This document shows positions 1 through 7,816 of a DNA stretch of 64,000 bases, in pieces; the first letter of the stretch is position 1; each line of letters starts with the position of its first letter. The notes under the pieces are model-generated. The model saw nothing but the letters and a program-made list of their open reading frames with translations, was not told the DNA's origin and made no database searches. The stretch covers positions 62,001 through 126,000 of the forward strand of contig CANRMP010000005.1 in NCBI GenBank assembly GCA_947631765.1, read 5' to 3'. Origin of the DNA: an uncultured Clostridia bacterium (GTDB taxonomy: Bacteria; Bacillota; Clostridia; Oscillospirales; CAG-272). Made by a program: the position numbers and the translations under genes.

Positions 1-424
1 TTTTTATACTGCTGCAACCCACCTTATAGCTTCCGAGCGACGCCGAAGAGCTGAGCTTGAAGGTTGCGGTGAACAAAACGATATTCTTTCCGGTTATTTC
101 CTCCGAGCTTTCAATTGTTATGGGATAAGGCAGTTTTGAGGTGCTTTTATCAAGGGTGAAGACCGCTCCCATGTCAAGAAGCCGTTCCGAAGGCTCAACG
201 CCTACAAGGGTGAGGTACTTCTGATCATGAGTAAGCCCGAGACTGAGCTTTGTAAATCCCGGATTTTTGCTCGCTCTGATCTCAACCGAAAATTCGCCGC
301 CGGCAACCGCCGTGGTATTGGTCTCCACGGAAATTTCCGCGCTTTCCGCAGCGTTTGCCGGAAATGCGGCAAAAAGCAGAAAGAGCATAACAGGCAGCAA
401 TATCAGAAATTTACCCTTCTTCAT
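1..424 (-). CDS. Secreted protein with cohesin-like domain (3' end off window)
   Basis: This frame is open from an ATG at 424 to the left edge and is absent from the ORF track, so the C-terminus is unseen. The 141 visible residues begin with a signal peptide (MKKGKFLILLPVMLFLLF...) ending near an AANAA-type site. They continue as a beta-rich domain (VETNTTAVAGGEFSVEIRAS, FTKLSLGLTHD, LTLVGVEP) that resembles cohesin or CBM-like secreted modules. The start is preceded by GAGGG and by its own promoter at 467-495. No dockerin partner is visible in the window. The cohesin assignment is inferred from pattern only; it could be another Ig-like secreted domain. Confidence 0.6.
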   Translation of the reverse strand, partial: MKKGKFLILLPVMLFLLFAAFPANAAESAEISVETNTTAVAGGEFSVEIRASKNPGFTKLSLGLTHDQKYLTLVGVEPSERLLDMGAVFTLDKSTSKLPYPITIESSEEITGKNIVLFTATFKLSSSASLGSYKVGCSSIK

Positions 425-466
425 AATACAACCCTCAAAAACTCGTAATAAACTCGTCATAAAATC

Positions 467-495
467 ATTTTAACACAAGAAATATTGCTTGTCAA
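467..495 (-). promoter_or_regulatory. Promoter of cohesin-like gene
   Basis: On the minus strand TTGACA (490-495) and TAAAAT (467-472) are separated by 17 nt. They lie about 45 nt upstream of the ATG at 424, downstream of the stop of the WYL regulator gene, so the two genes need not be co-transcribed. Confidence 0.75.
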
Positions 496-504
496 GCATA
501 AACA

Positions 505-1518
505 TCACATTTTTTCGGAATCTGACATTTTTGTATACCGCTCTAAGATATCGCAGAGGGTATCAACGTATTTTTTAACGACGTTTTCAGGAGATTTTAT
601 CTCAATTCTGCCACCGAACATGAAAACCCAAGAGAAAAAATTCGGGCTGAGCATAACCCTTACTCTGACGCTGAAGCGCTTTTCGTCCTCTTTGAAAAAA
701 GTCACCTGCTGTCCGAATTTATCAATAACCACGCCGGCAAGGCTGTTTTCGCAAACAAGAGTTACAAGCTCACTATCGCCTCCGTACATGCCGAACACCT
801 GACTGCTGTATTTTGCAAGGTCAAGACAAGCAATTTTGTCGTTTTCGTCCGCTTTTTCATTTGTGAGATACACCCTTCCGAGCTTATCCACCCGAAAATG
901 CTTGATATTGTCCGCCTCGGCGTCATATGCCACAAGATAGTAATTTTCCGAATCCCATATAAGCGCTATCGGCGTTGCGGTGTAATAATTTCCGCTATGA
1001 CGTGCAACCTTGACTTTATCTGCGCTCCATTCATAATATTTATATCTTATTCTCACCTTGCAGTATATTGCCTCGTGAATACGGTCGATATTTTCATATA
1101 TCTCGCGCCCGTAATCGCCGCCTCTGTCGGCGACATACACCTGTCTTTTAAGCTGTCCCGCCCTGTAGGTGCTTGTCAGAGTTCCGATTTTATCAATAAG
1201 CGCCCCGTTGTTTACTCCGGTTATAAAGCGCGCCGACTGAACGGCGTCAACCATAAGCTTGAGCTCCGCAAGATCAAAGGTACGTCCTGAAAGATAGTAG
1301 CCGTATCTTCCCTCTTTTTTCACGCAGACTATGTCATATCCGATACTTTTAAGATCCTCAATATCCTTATAAAGCGTCTGCCTGCTTGAGGAAACTCCGA
1401 GCGCGTCAAGCTTTTTTGATATTTCACGAATTGATATCGGATGCTCTTCATCGCTTGATTTTTCGAATATATCGATAAGATATACAAGTCTGAATTTATC
1501 GTTTCCGCCTTTTCCCAT
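505..1518 (-). CDS. WYL-domain transcriptional regulator (YafY/HTH_11 type)
   Basis: The 337-residue protein has an N-terminal winged helix-turn-helix (about 8-65, RLVYLIDIFEKSS ... SRQTLYKDIEDLKSIGYDI). A WYL ligand-binding domain follows (about 140-220, TPIALIWDSENYYLVAYD ... HFRVDKLGRV), and then a C-terminal WCX-like region. Such proteins are cytoplasmic DNA-binding regulators whose WYL domain senses nucleotides or other small ligands. Length is normal. The ATG is preceded by GGTGAGG. No obvious target operon is adjacent; the flanking genes encode secreted proteins. Confidence 0.9.
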   Translation of the reverse strand: MGKGGNDKFRLVYLIDIFEKSSDEEHPISIREISKKLDALGVSSSRQTLYKDIEDLKSIGYDIVCVKKEGRYGYYLSGRTFDLAELKLMVDAVQSARFITGVNNGALIDKIGTLTSTYRAGQLKRQVYVADRGGDYGREIYENIDRIHEAIYCKVRIRYKYYEWSADKVKVARHSGNYYTATPIALIWDSENYYLVAYDAEADNIKHFRVDKLGRVYLTNEKADENDKIACLDLAKYSSQVFGMYGGDSELVTLVCENSLAGVVIDKFGQQVTFFKEDEKRFSVRVRVMLSPNFFSWVFMFGGRIEIKSPENVVKKYVDTLCDILERYTKMSDSEKM

Positions 1519-1589
1519 ACAGCCTCACCGCTTTTTTAAGCATTTATACATTTAATATTCAAATCAAAACAGCAGATTTTTTAAAACAG

Positions 1590-1650
1590 GCAGCCCCGCC
1601 GAACTTTTTTGCGCTTTTGGCGCAAAGAACATTGCGGCAAGGCTGCTTTT
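1590..1650. terminator. Bidirectional terminator
   Basis: A GCAGCC/GGCTGC outer stem (1590-1595, 1641-1646) with an inner GCCG/CGGC pairing and a GCGC-TTTTG-GCGC hairpin is flanked by T-runs on the plus strand and by a TTTT tract on the minus strand. It lies just downstream of the BSP-peptidase gene. Confidence 0.6.
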
Positions 1651-1708
1651 TCGTTCTTTGATATTAACTAAGCTTTATTCTCCGCGACAAGGCGGAAGGT
1701 TCAAACGC

Positions 1709-3796
1709 TCACTGCTCTGTCTTGTAAAGCTGGAACTCGTAAAGTCTTACAGTACCGTTAGAGCCGTCGGCGTTATAAACCCTGATTAAAATATATCTTG
1801 CGCTCTGTGCGCCGACGTTGTAGGAGGCCTCGTTGGGAGCCGCCGAACCGCTTGCATAGCGCTGATAGTCAATCGACGTCCATGTTTTTGCGTCGTCCGA
1901 AATCAGTATCTCCCACTCTGCCATGTTGCCGAAGTTCGGCTCCTTCGTCTTTGCGTTAAAGATTGTATAAGTGTCAAAGCTCTTTACCGAACCGAGATCG
2001 ATTATTGCCCAGTACTGTGTGCCGTCAAGGCAATATGACGGGTCGGTAGCGCTCGAGCAGCACCATTTTGTCGCGGCGTTGCCGTCAATAAGCTTTTCGG
2101 GGCTTTCAACCGCGTTGACCTGTCCTGACGAAGAGTGAATTGTCGCGCCCGAGCAGATATTGTCGCCTGTCTTTACCACGCTGTCAAGCTTTTGGGCGGT
2201 ATGGCTACCGTGCTGAGGATCTGTAACCATAGGATAGTCGGGGTTGGGAGCGTCTTTGAGATTTTCGGTAATGAAATTATCCTCATATTCTCCAAAGCCG
2301 ACAAACGCCCATGTTCCCTTTTTCAATTCGTCAACATAGTGGAGTCTGAGCTCTTCGCAGTTCTTGTATCCGGTAATACGTTCAAACACGCCGTCAAAAT
2401 CCGGATCCTGTCCGATATTGTCGGTCTTTATCGTTCCGTTCTTGATACCGAAGTTGATGCTGTCGATAAGACCGTACTCCAAGGTGCCGTCCTCTTTCAT
2501 TTTTGTGGGGTACTTTGCGTCCATGTATGCAAAGAACCACTTGTTGTTGCCGTAAGGCTCGTATCCCCAATCCTGCAAGGAGGTATCGCTTGCCTTATAG
2601 ACCTGAACAAATCTCTTATCCGACCAGTGGAAATATCTGAATCCGCCGTAGTTTGCCATGTTTTCCACCCACCAGTGACCGTCTCCGTATGAGAAGCCGC
2701 CGTATTGCTGTACCGAGTGGGTTATTTCATGTGAGAAGAAGCCGAGGTCTCTGGGGTTGGAGTTTGCATAGTCCACCGAAACAACCACCATGGTGCCTTG
2801 GGAATAAGCCACGCCGTCATAGGATTTATCAGCCTTAAAGGTGATTTCCTTAGGCTCAGAGCCTGTTCCCCATCTTGCGTAAATTCTCGCATAGGAATTA
2901 TAGAAAAGATCCGTGAGGTTTACCATGTACGCCGGATCTCTGATAAGATCCCAGTCGCCCGTGAAGCAAAGATGATATGTACGCTGTGAAAATTCGCTTT
3001 CGCTGATTTTTATCGGAATGGATTTTACAAGGGTGCCGCCGTCGGAGAAGAGATTAATGTAATAATCGCCCGCCGCAACAAACGGAATAGACAGCTTTAT
3101 CGAGCCGGTATACGTGCCGTCCTTGCCGGAGGTGAGTATATCCGTATGTTCAATAATGCTGACCTCGCTTCCCTCTTCCCTTGAGATATTCGCCCTAAAG
3201 GTTGCGGGAATATTTGCCGTGAACGGAACCGCCATGAAATATCCCGACTGTCCGTCAACCGAAGTATACTCGGGCACTACTCGAAGATCAATCTGCTGAA
3301 AGTAAAAGTAGACAGTCTTTCTTTCGGTGTTCTCATAGAAAAAGCCGAGGATGTTGCCCATTTTCTCCACCTGAGAGGGAGTCTTCATTGTGCGGGCGGG
3401 CTCGCCGTTCTCTTCGGTGTAAAGATAATAGGTCACATTCCTTCCCGGGTACTTTTCTTCTGCCGCCTTTAAAAGCGCGCCGCCGCTTCCCGTAAAGTCG
3501 TATACGCTGTAATCGATTCCCGAGTTAACGCTCCACCCCTCTTCGGTGGTGAGCGCGGTATAACCGTTCTTTGTGACCGTTTCGGAAGCCTTTCCTGCGC
3601 TTACCTCGGTAAGTGCGTCAAGGTTCTTCTGAAAAGGAAGGTCGGGAATTGTTGCATCCGGCACATCGTGAGTACGATCAAGCGTTGTAGTGGTGGCAGT
3701 CCCCTCATCGCCCTTATCGTCACTCTTACAGCCCGCAAAAAGCAACGTGCTCAGTACAAGAGCTGCCAAAGCAACCGCAAATAATATTTTTTTCAT
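1709..3796 (-). CDS. Lipoprotein: basic secretory protein peptidase with C-terminal F5/8C domain
   Basis: The 695-residue protein starts with a lipoprotein signal (LLFAGC, Cys23) and a Thr-rich linker. The centre (about 275-500) matches the plant-type basic secretory protein/peptidase family: the zinc motif HEITH is at 356-360, followed by WVENMANYGGF, which resembles the family's third-ligand helix. An F5/8 type C (discoidin) carbohydrate-binding domain occupies about 555-690 (SPEKLIDGNAATKW ... RYILIRVYNADG). It is likely a cell-surface metalloprotease anchored to membrane lipid and targeted to a glycan. RBS GAAAGGAAAA precedes the ATG. Activity is inferred from motifs. Confidence 0.85.
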   Translation of the reverse strand: MKKILFAVALAALVLSTLLFAGCKSDDKGDEGTATTTTLDRTHDVPDATIPDLPFQKNLDALTEVSAGKASETVTKNGYTALTTEEGWSVNSGIDYSVYDFTGSGGALLKAAEEKYPGRNVTYYLYTEENGEPARTMKTPSQVEKMGNILGFFYENTERKTVYFYFQQIDLRVVPEYTSVDGQSGYFMAVPFTANIPATFRANISREEGSEVSIIEHTDILTSGKDGTYTGSIKLSIPFVAAGDYYINLFSDGGTLVKSIPIKISESEFSQRTYHLCFTGDWDLIRDPAYMVNLTDLFYNSYARIYARWGTGSEPKEITFKADKSYDGVAYSQGTMVVVSVDYANSNPRDLGFFSHEITHSVQQYGGFSYGDGHWWVENMANYGGFRYFHWSDKRFVQVYKASDTSLQDWGYEPYGNNKWFFAYMDAKYPTKMKEDGTLEYGLIDSINFGIKNGTIKTDNIGQDPDFDGVFERITGYKNCEELRLHYVDELKKGTWAFVGFGEYEDNFITENLKDAPNPDYPMVTDPQHGSHTAQKLDSVVKTGDNICSGATIHSSSGQVNAVESPEKLIDGNAATKWCCSSATDPSYCLDGTQYWAIIDLGSVKSFDTYTIFNAKTKEPNFGNMAEWEILISDDAKTWTSIDYQRYASGSAAPNEASYNVGAQSARYILIRVYNADGSNGTVRLYEFQLYKTEQ

Positions 3797-3840
3797 AGTT
3801 TTTTCCTTTCTTAAAAGCCGAGCTTTATGTGTATACGGCT

Positions 3841-3869
3841 ATTCTATCATAAAACAAATTATTTTTCAA
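3841..3869 (-). promoter_or_regulatory. Promoter of BSP-peptidase lipoprotein gene
   Basis: Minus-strand TTGAAA (3864-3869), a 17-nt spacer and TAGAAT (3841-3846), about 45 nt upstream of the ATG. Confidence 0.65.
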
Positions 3870-4107
3870 CCTTATACTTGTATATCTTTTAAATATTTTT
3901 GTTTCCGTGCCAATGATTTTTGCCCGACTTGCCATAATCAGACAAGCGCGCATATCGGCACACTGCAAAAAAATCGGCGTAAATTCGGCAAAAAATCCCC
4001 GCAAAGTGGCTGAAATAATTTTGACTTTTGCTTGGCGGTTTTAAACTTATTTTGTCCGCGAAGCGGACGCCTTTCGACCTATTCACTTTTCACTTTACCT
4101 ATTACTT
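3870..4107. other. Intergenic stretch without a supported gene
   Basis: AT-rich sequence with a small GTCCGC-GAA-GCGGAC hairpin (4054-4068) and several scattered AAAATCGGC/GCCGATTTT-like words. The ORFs listed here have no ribosome binding site or recognisable protein pattern. I see nothing coding. Confidence 0.5.
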
Positions 4108-4150
4108 TCCAAAAATCGGCGAGCACACTTGGTGCTTGCCGATTTTTGGA
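4108..4150 (-). terminator. Long hairpin overlapping the tRNA 3' CCA
   Basis: A near-perfect 18-19 bp stem (4109-4126 with 4132-4149, one A-C mismatch, loop ACTTG) begins within the TCCA end of the tRNA gene, read on the minus strand. It probably terminates the tRNA transcript, but the last four tRNA bases are part of its stem. Confidence 0.65.
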
Positions 4151-4222
4151 GCTGGAGATGGGATTCGAACCCACGACCTGCTGATTACGAATCAGCTGCG
4201 CTACCGGCTGTGCCACTCCAGC
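4147..4222 (-). tRNA. tRNA-Thr (anticodon CGT)
   Basis: The minus strand folds as a complete cloverleaf. The acceptor stem is GCTGGAG/CTCCAGC, the anticodon arm is GCTGA-TTCGTAA-TCAGC with CGT at positions 34-36, and the T arm is GTGGG-TTCGAAT-CCCAT. The encoded end is TCCA. It reads ACG threonine codons. Discriminator and CCA are genomically encoded. The plus-strand ORF at 4028-4243 (GDGIRTHDLLITNQLRYRL) is the well-known spurious translation of tRNA complement. Confidence 0.95.
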
Positions 4223-4377
4223 GTGACATATTATGAAGCTTAGGTATTATAACACATTATTTTTTAAATGTCAATATTTTTTTGAATAAGCATTGAAAAA
4301 TGCCCCGTGATGTGATAACATTATTTTGTAAGTCACTGGGAAAAGGAAAAAACGCATATAAAAAAGGACTTTATAAC

Positions 4378-5283
4378 ATGAAGCTCACCGATATCGGCAC
4401 AATAAAGGAACTGCTTGGAGAGGAGGATACCTCTTTTAAAAAGAAGTTCGGTCAGAATTTTTTAATAAACGAGTCTGTTGTGCGGCGTATTGCCCTTGAA
4501 TGTCTGCCAAACGGAGCAGAAAGCGGCAAAAAATGCGGAATTCTCGAAATAGGACCGGGGATAGGAACGCTTACTGCAAAGCTGTGCAAGGCTGCAAAAT
4601 GTGTGGTGTGCGTTGAAATTGATAGCACGCTTATTCCCCTTCTTAACAGAACTCTTGCCGAGTTTGACAATGTAAAAATAATAAGCGGCGATATAATGAA
4701 GCTTGACCTTATGAGTCTTATAAAGGAAAGCTTTTTTGACTGCGAATATGTTGCCGTTGCCGCAAATCTTCCTTACTATATAACAACCCCTGTGATTATG
4801 AAGCTTCTTGAAGCGGAGCTGCCGCTGAGTTCAATAACGGTCATGGTGCAGAAGGAGGTGGCAGACAGGCTTTGCAGCGACAGCGCAGACCGTACCTACG
4901 GAGCAGTCACCGCTTCGGTATCATTCTATGCGCAAGTCAGAAAGCTGTTTAACGTCGGCGCGGGAAATTTTATACCTGCCCCGAAGGTCGACTCGGCTGT
5001 AATTCGCTTTGACCTTTATAAAAATCCGCCCTTTTTCGTTAGTGACAAAGCACTTTTTTTCAAGGTTATAAAGGCGGCTTTTGCCCAGCGCAGAAAAACC
5101 CTTGTCAACGCCCTTTCCGGCGGCTTTTCCATATCAAAGGCCGACGCTGTAAGGCTTGTCAAAGAGTGCGGCTTTGATGAAATGATAAGAGGCGAAGCCC
5201 TCTCGCCCGCCGATTTTGCAAATATTGCAAACCGGCTTTCAGAGCTGCAAGCAGTCAAACAGAAAAACAATAAACTTTTGTAA
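4378..5283 (+). CDS. rsmA: 16S rRNA (adenine-N6,N6) dimethyltransferase RsmA/KsgA
   Basis: This SAM-dependent enzyme dimethylates two adjacent adenines near the 3' end of 16S rRNA during 30S maturation. KKFGQNFL near the N-terminus, the SAM-binding GILEIGPGIGTLT, the catalytic NLPYYITTPVI and the AFAQRRKT segment are all present. I chose the internal ATG at 4378 (MKLTDIGTIKELL) because an AAAGGAC element sits 8 nt upstream and 301 residues fits the family. The track's 327-residue start adds an unconserved leader. It is followed only by a short gap and a new promoter. Confidence 0.95.
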   Translation: MKLTDIGTIKELLGEEDTSFKKKFGQNFLINESVVRRIALECLPNGAESGKKCGILEIGPGIGTLTAKLCKAAKCVVCVEIDSTLIPLLNRTLAEFDNVKIISGDIMKLDLMSLIKESFFDCEYVAVAANLPYYITTPVIMKLLEAELPLSSITVMVQKEVADRLCSDSADRTYGAVTASVSFYAQVRKLFNVGAGNFIPAPKVDSAVIRFDLYKNPPFFVSDKALFFKVIKAAFAQRRKTLVNALSGGFSISKADAVRLVKECGFDEMIRGEALSPADFANIANRLSELQAVKQKNNKLL

Positions 5284-5301
5284 AAAAATATTTTTTTACA
5301 G

Positions 5302-5330
5302 TTGAAATCATCCCCCGAGTGTGGTATAAT
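5302..5330 (+). promoter_or_regulatory. Promoter upstream of papain-like gene
   Basis: TTGAAA (5302-5307), 17-nt spacer, TATAAT (5325-5330). Predicted start is near 5337, about 95 nt before the gene. Confidence 0.75.
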
Positions 5331-5361
5331 GTTTGCAAGAAGTCATCAAACTTAAAAGACG

Positions 5362-5388
5362 ACGCCGCGTACAGCTTCGGCGTTTTTT
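5362..5388 (+). terminator. Leader terminator / possible attenuator
   Basis: ACGCCG (5362-5367) pairs with CGGCGT (5378-5383) and is followed at once by a run of six T. It lies between the promoter at 5302 and the ATG at 5433, so it would end transcription after about 50 nt unless read through. Confidence 0.6.
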
Positions 5389-5432
5389 CACTTGCTTTGG
5401 CACACGTTTTCTTTCAGTCACGGAGAAATCAC

Positions 5433-6071
5433 ATGAAAAAGATTTATATCGCTTTTTTACAGACGCAATTTAAAACGGGAAAAACCATCCGTTTGCTCAC
5501 GCATAACAGATACAATCATGTCTGTATTTCTTTATATCCTTCGACAAAAGAGATGTATTCATACGCCAGATACAACTATCACGAGCCTTTTATGGCGGGA
5601 TTCGGTATAGAATACACCGACAGATATTATGAAGCGCCGGAGATGTCGGGAATCAAAATGTGCGAGTATACCGTTGACGACGACCATTACGAGAGGATAA
5701 AGGAAGCGATAAGCTACTATATGCAAAACATCGAAAAAACAAGGTATAATTTTTTCGACGTTCTGATGTATCCTTTTCAAAAGCACATTAACATTATGCT
5801 CACACACACCTGTATCAGCTTTGTGCTTGAGCTGCTTGAAAGAAACGACGTACATACGATAGGTCAGCTTGAAAAATCCATTCCGGAAAGCGATGTCATT
5901 TTCGAAGGCAGGCTTGACGAGTTCGAAAACTTTTCTCCCTCGCGCTCTGTGGTCGATTTCTATGAAAAGCGCAGTCGCCGCGCGGTTTTCGGAGGCTCGG
6001 TGCTGGTGCTCGGCGGGCTGTGTGCAAGCGTTTTTCGGGAGATAATGGTGACCGTGGTGGAGAACCTTTAG
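5433..6071 (+). CDS. Putative permuted papain-like (NlpC/P60 superfamily) hydrolase
   Basis: I chose ATG 5433 (MKKIYIAFLQTQF), preceded by CGGAG; the track's longer form adds an unconserved leader. The 212-residue protein places a conserved His early (RYNHVCISLYP) and a Cys later (THTCISFVLELL). This His-before-Cys order is expected for circularly permuted papain-like enzymes of the YiiX/YaeF group, which cleave peptide or lipid amide/ester bonds. The last 35 residues hold a hydrophobic segment (VFGGSVLVLGGLCASVF) that could anchor it in the membrane. The family call rests on motif order only. Confidence 0.55.
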   Translation: MKKIYIAFLQTQFKTGKTIRLLTHNRYNHVCISLYPSTKEMYSYARYNYHEPFMAGFGIEYTDRYYEAPEMSGIKMCEYTVDDDHYERIKEAISYYMQNIEKTRYNFFDVLMYPFQKHINIMLTHTCISFVLELLERNDVHTIGQLEKSIPESDVIFEGRLDEFENFSPSRSVVDFYEKRSRRAVFGGSVLVLGGLCASVFREIMVTVVENL

Positions 6072-6165
6072 CCGTAGCTTTCGGCAAATTCAAACAAAGC
6101 GATATTTCATAAAAACGCAAGCGCTTTAATTTATCACATCACACTTTTTTAATTTATTAACGTCT

Positions 6166-6675
6166 ATGAGCAAAACAAAAATCATATTAATAAGAATCGC
6201 GCTCTCCGTGATTCTTTTTTCAAACCTTGTATTTATATCCTATCAATCGACAAACAGCGCCGAGGAGTCCGACGGGATGAGCACAAAGGTCACCGAGGTA
6301 ATACTTACGGCGACCGTTTCCGACTTTAAGGAAAAGAGCGAGCCCGAACAGAAAAAGATGATAGACGATACCAACGGTATTGTCAGAGAATGTGCGCACA
6401 CCGCAGAATTTGTTCCTGTCGGCATTACTTTTTTCGGACTGCTTATTACCTTTAAAAAAGCACTGCAAAAAAAGCTCACTGCGCGCCGATTTTATCCTTC
6501 ATGCGCCCTTTGCACCTGTCTTTTCGGTCTTTTGTACGCCGTGTTCGACGAATCTCATCAGATTTTTGTGCCGGAGCGGGAGCGTGACAGGATAAGGCGG
6601 TACACGCCCGCCGGCGGGATTGTCGACCGCGCGCCGAAATTCGACCGCAGACTCGCGTACAGCCTAAAAGAGTAA
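6166..6675 (+). CDS. VanZ-like membrane protein with degenerate C-terminus
   Basis: The protein has a first membrane helix (IALSVILFSNLVFIS), a VanZ-type AHTAEFVPVGITFFGLL helix and the conserved LLYAVFDESHQIFVP segment. After FVP the family normally continues GRxGSxxDVxxDxxGG followed by a last helix. Here the frame gives ERERDRIRRY..., while the +1 frame reads RSGSVTG before a stop. AGGIV returns in the listed frame, but no final helix follows. I therefore see a probable frameshift or decayed end around 6570-6600. No clear ribosome binding site precedes the ATG. VanZ proteins are linked to glycopeptide tolerance, but this copy may be non-functional. Confidence 0.6.
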   Translation: MSKTKIILIRIALSVILFSNLVFISYQSTNSAEESDGMSTKVTEVILTATVSDFKEKSEPEQKKMIDDTNGIVRECAHTAEFVPVGITFFGLLITFKKALQKKLTARRFYPSCALCTCLFGLLYAVFDESHQIFVPERERDRIRRYTPAGGIVDRAPKFDRRLAYSLKE

Positions 6676-6727
6676 GCACTCTCTCAAAGCGCCGCAAAAT
6701 AGGACAATTCGAACAATTTAATTTTTT

Positions 6728-6760
6728 GTCTGCCGCATTTGACCCTGCGGCAGACATTTT
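6728..6760. terminator. Bidirectional terminator
   Basis: GTCTGCCGCA (6728-6737) pairs with TGCGGCAGAC (6746-6755) and is flanked by T-rich sequence on both sides. It separates the VanZ-like gene from plsC. Confidence 0.75.
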
Positions 6761-6802
6761 TAATTTTAGAGCTCTCTCAAAAGCCCTTTTGCCGACTATT
6801 CC

Positions 6803-6830
6803 TTGACATTCTTTAAAAAAGTGCTATAAT
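6803..6830 (+). promoter_or_regulatory. Promoter of plsC-like gene
   Basis: TTGACA (6803-6808), 16-nt spacer, TATAAT (6825-6830). The transcript would open with a TCGCCGC/GCGGCGA hairpin (6838-6844, 6858-6864). Confidence 0.8.
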
Positions 6831-6938
6831 TACATTGTCGCCGCCTGCAATACAGACGCGGCGAATATTATAAGTTGGCATTTTTGCCGATATTTCTTTT
6901 TCAGATCAAAATCAACAAACGCCTTTTTCGGAGGACAA

Positions 6939-7688
6939 ATGAAGCGGATAGTAACGATTATTTTGAAAAATATAGTAAGAGTGCCGGGGGTATATTTAAA
7001 GTTTCACCGCTTTGCAGCGCATCCCGAGCGGTACAGCGATGAGGAAAAATACCGATATGTGCAAAAAATATTCGGATACGCCATAAAAAGCGGAAATATA
7101 CATCTTGCGGCATACGGGCAGGAAAACATTCCTGAAACGGGCGAGTTTTTGATTTATGCAAATCATCAGGGATATCTTGACGTGGCGATGGTCTGCTACT
7201 CTTGCAAAAGACCGGCGGGCGTTCTGCTTGCAAAGGAGTTTTACGATATTCCGGTATTAAAGCAGATGATAGACAGCACCCATTCCCTTGCAATAGACCG
7301 CTCTGATTTAAGACAGTCAATGCAGGTTATGCAGGATATTTCAAAGGGGCTGGAATGCGGAAGAAGCTACGCCATTTTTCCGGAAGGAAGGGTGAGCCGC
7401 GGCTCGGAGCTTTCAAATTTTCATGCAGGCAGCTTTAAATGCGCCGTAAAATCAAGGTGTACGATTATTCCCGCAGCGCTTATCGACACGTACAAGGCTA
7501 CCGAGGAAAAGGGCAGCAGACCCATAAACGCCGAGGTACATTTTCTCCCGCCCATTAAATACAAAGAATATGAAAATCTCTCCTCAATAGAGCTTGCACA
7601 GCTTGTAAAGGAAAGAATTGAGGAAAAAGTAAAGTACGAAACGGCTCAAAAAAGAGGGCGGGAGAAAAACGCTTGCGGCAAAAAATAA
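6939..7688 (+). CDS. plsC: 1-acyl-sn-glycerol-3-phosphate acyltransferase family (PlsC)
   Basis: Members of this family transfer an acyl chain to lysophosphatidate, giving phosphatidate at the inner membrane face. The catalytic NHxxxxD motif is NHQGYLD (near residue 76) and the substrate-binding block is FPEGRVSRG (near 148). Length (249) is normal. A strong GGAGG site stands before the ATG and a dedicated promoter lies at 6803. The Lys/Arg-rich tail (KRGREKNACGKK) is unconserved. The exact acyl acceptor is not certain; paralogues act on other lysophospholipids. Confidence 0.88.
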   Translation: MKRIVTIILKNIVRVPGVYLKFHRFAAHPERYSDEEKYRYVQKIFGYAIKSGNIHLAAYGQENIPETGEFLIYANHQGYLDVAMVCYSCKRPAGVLLAKEFYDIPVLKQMIDSTHSLAIDRSDLRQSMQVMQDISKGLECGRSYAIFPEGRVSRGSELSNFHAGSFKCAVKSRCTIIPAALIDTYKATEEKGSRPINAEVHFLPPIKYKEYENLSSIELAQLVKERIEEKVKYETAQKRGREKNACGKK

Positions 7689-7726
7689 CCGTTCCTGATT
7701 TTCGGCATTAATTTTTGCCGCTTATA

Positions 7727-7755
7727 TTGACAAAATAATTGTAATAGTGTAAAAT
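7727..7755 (+). promoter_or_regulatory. Promoter of SGNH lipoprotein gene
   Basis: TTGACA (7727-7732), 17-nt spacer, TAAAAT (7750-7755), about 60 nt upstream of the chosen ATG. Confidence 0.75.
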
Positions 7756-7816
7756 TGAATCAGAGTCGGCAGGGCGCCGACAGTTGTATTTATCGTATTT
7801 ATCGGAGGGTCGATTC

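Noticed and set aside
3889-4086. 65-residue minus-strand ORF between tRNA and the BSP gene
   Set aside because: No binding site, Cys/aromatic-rich random composition and no recognised family.
4028-4243. ORF containing GAGDGIRTHDLLITNQLRYRL
   Set aside because: It is the translation of the strand opposite the tRNA-Thr gene, a common false protein.
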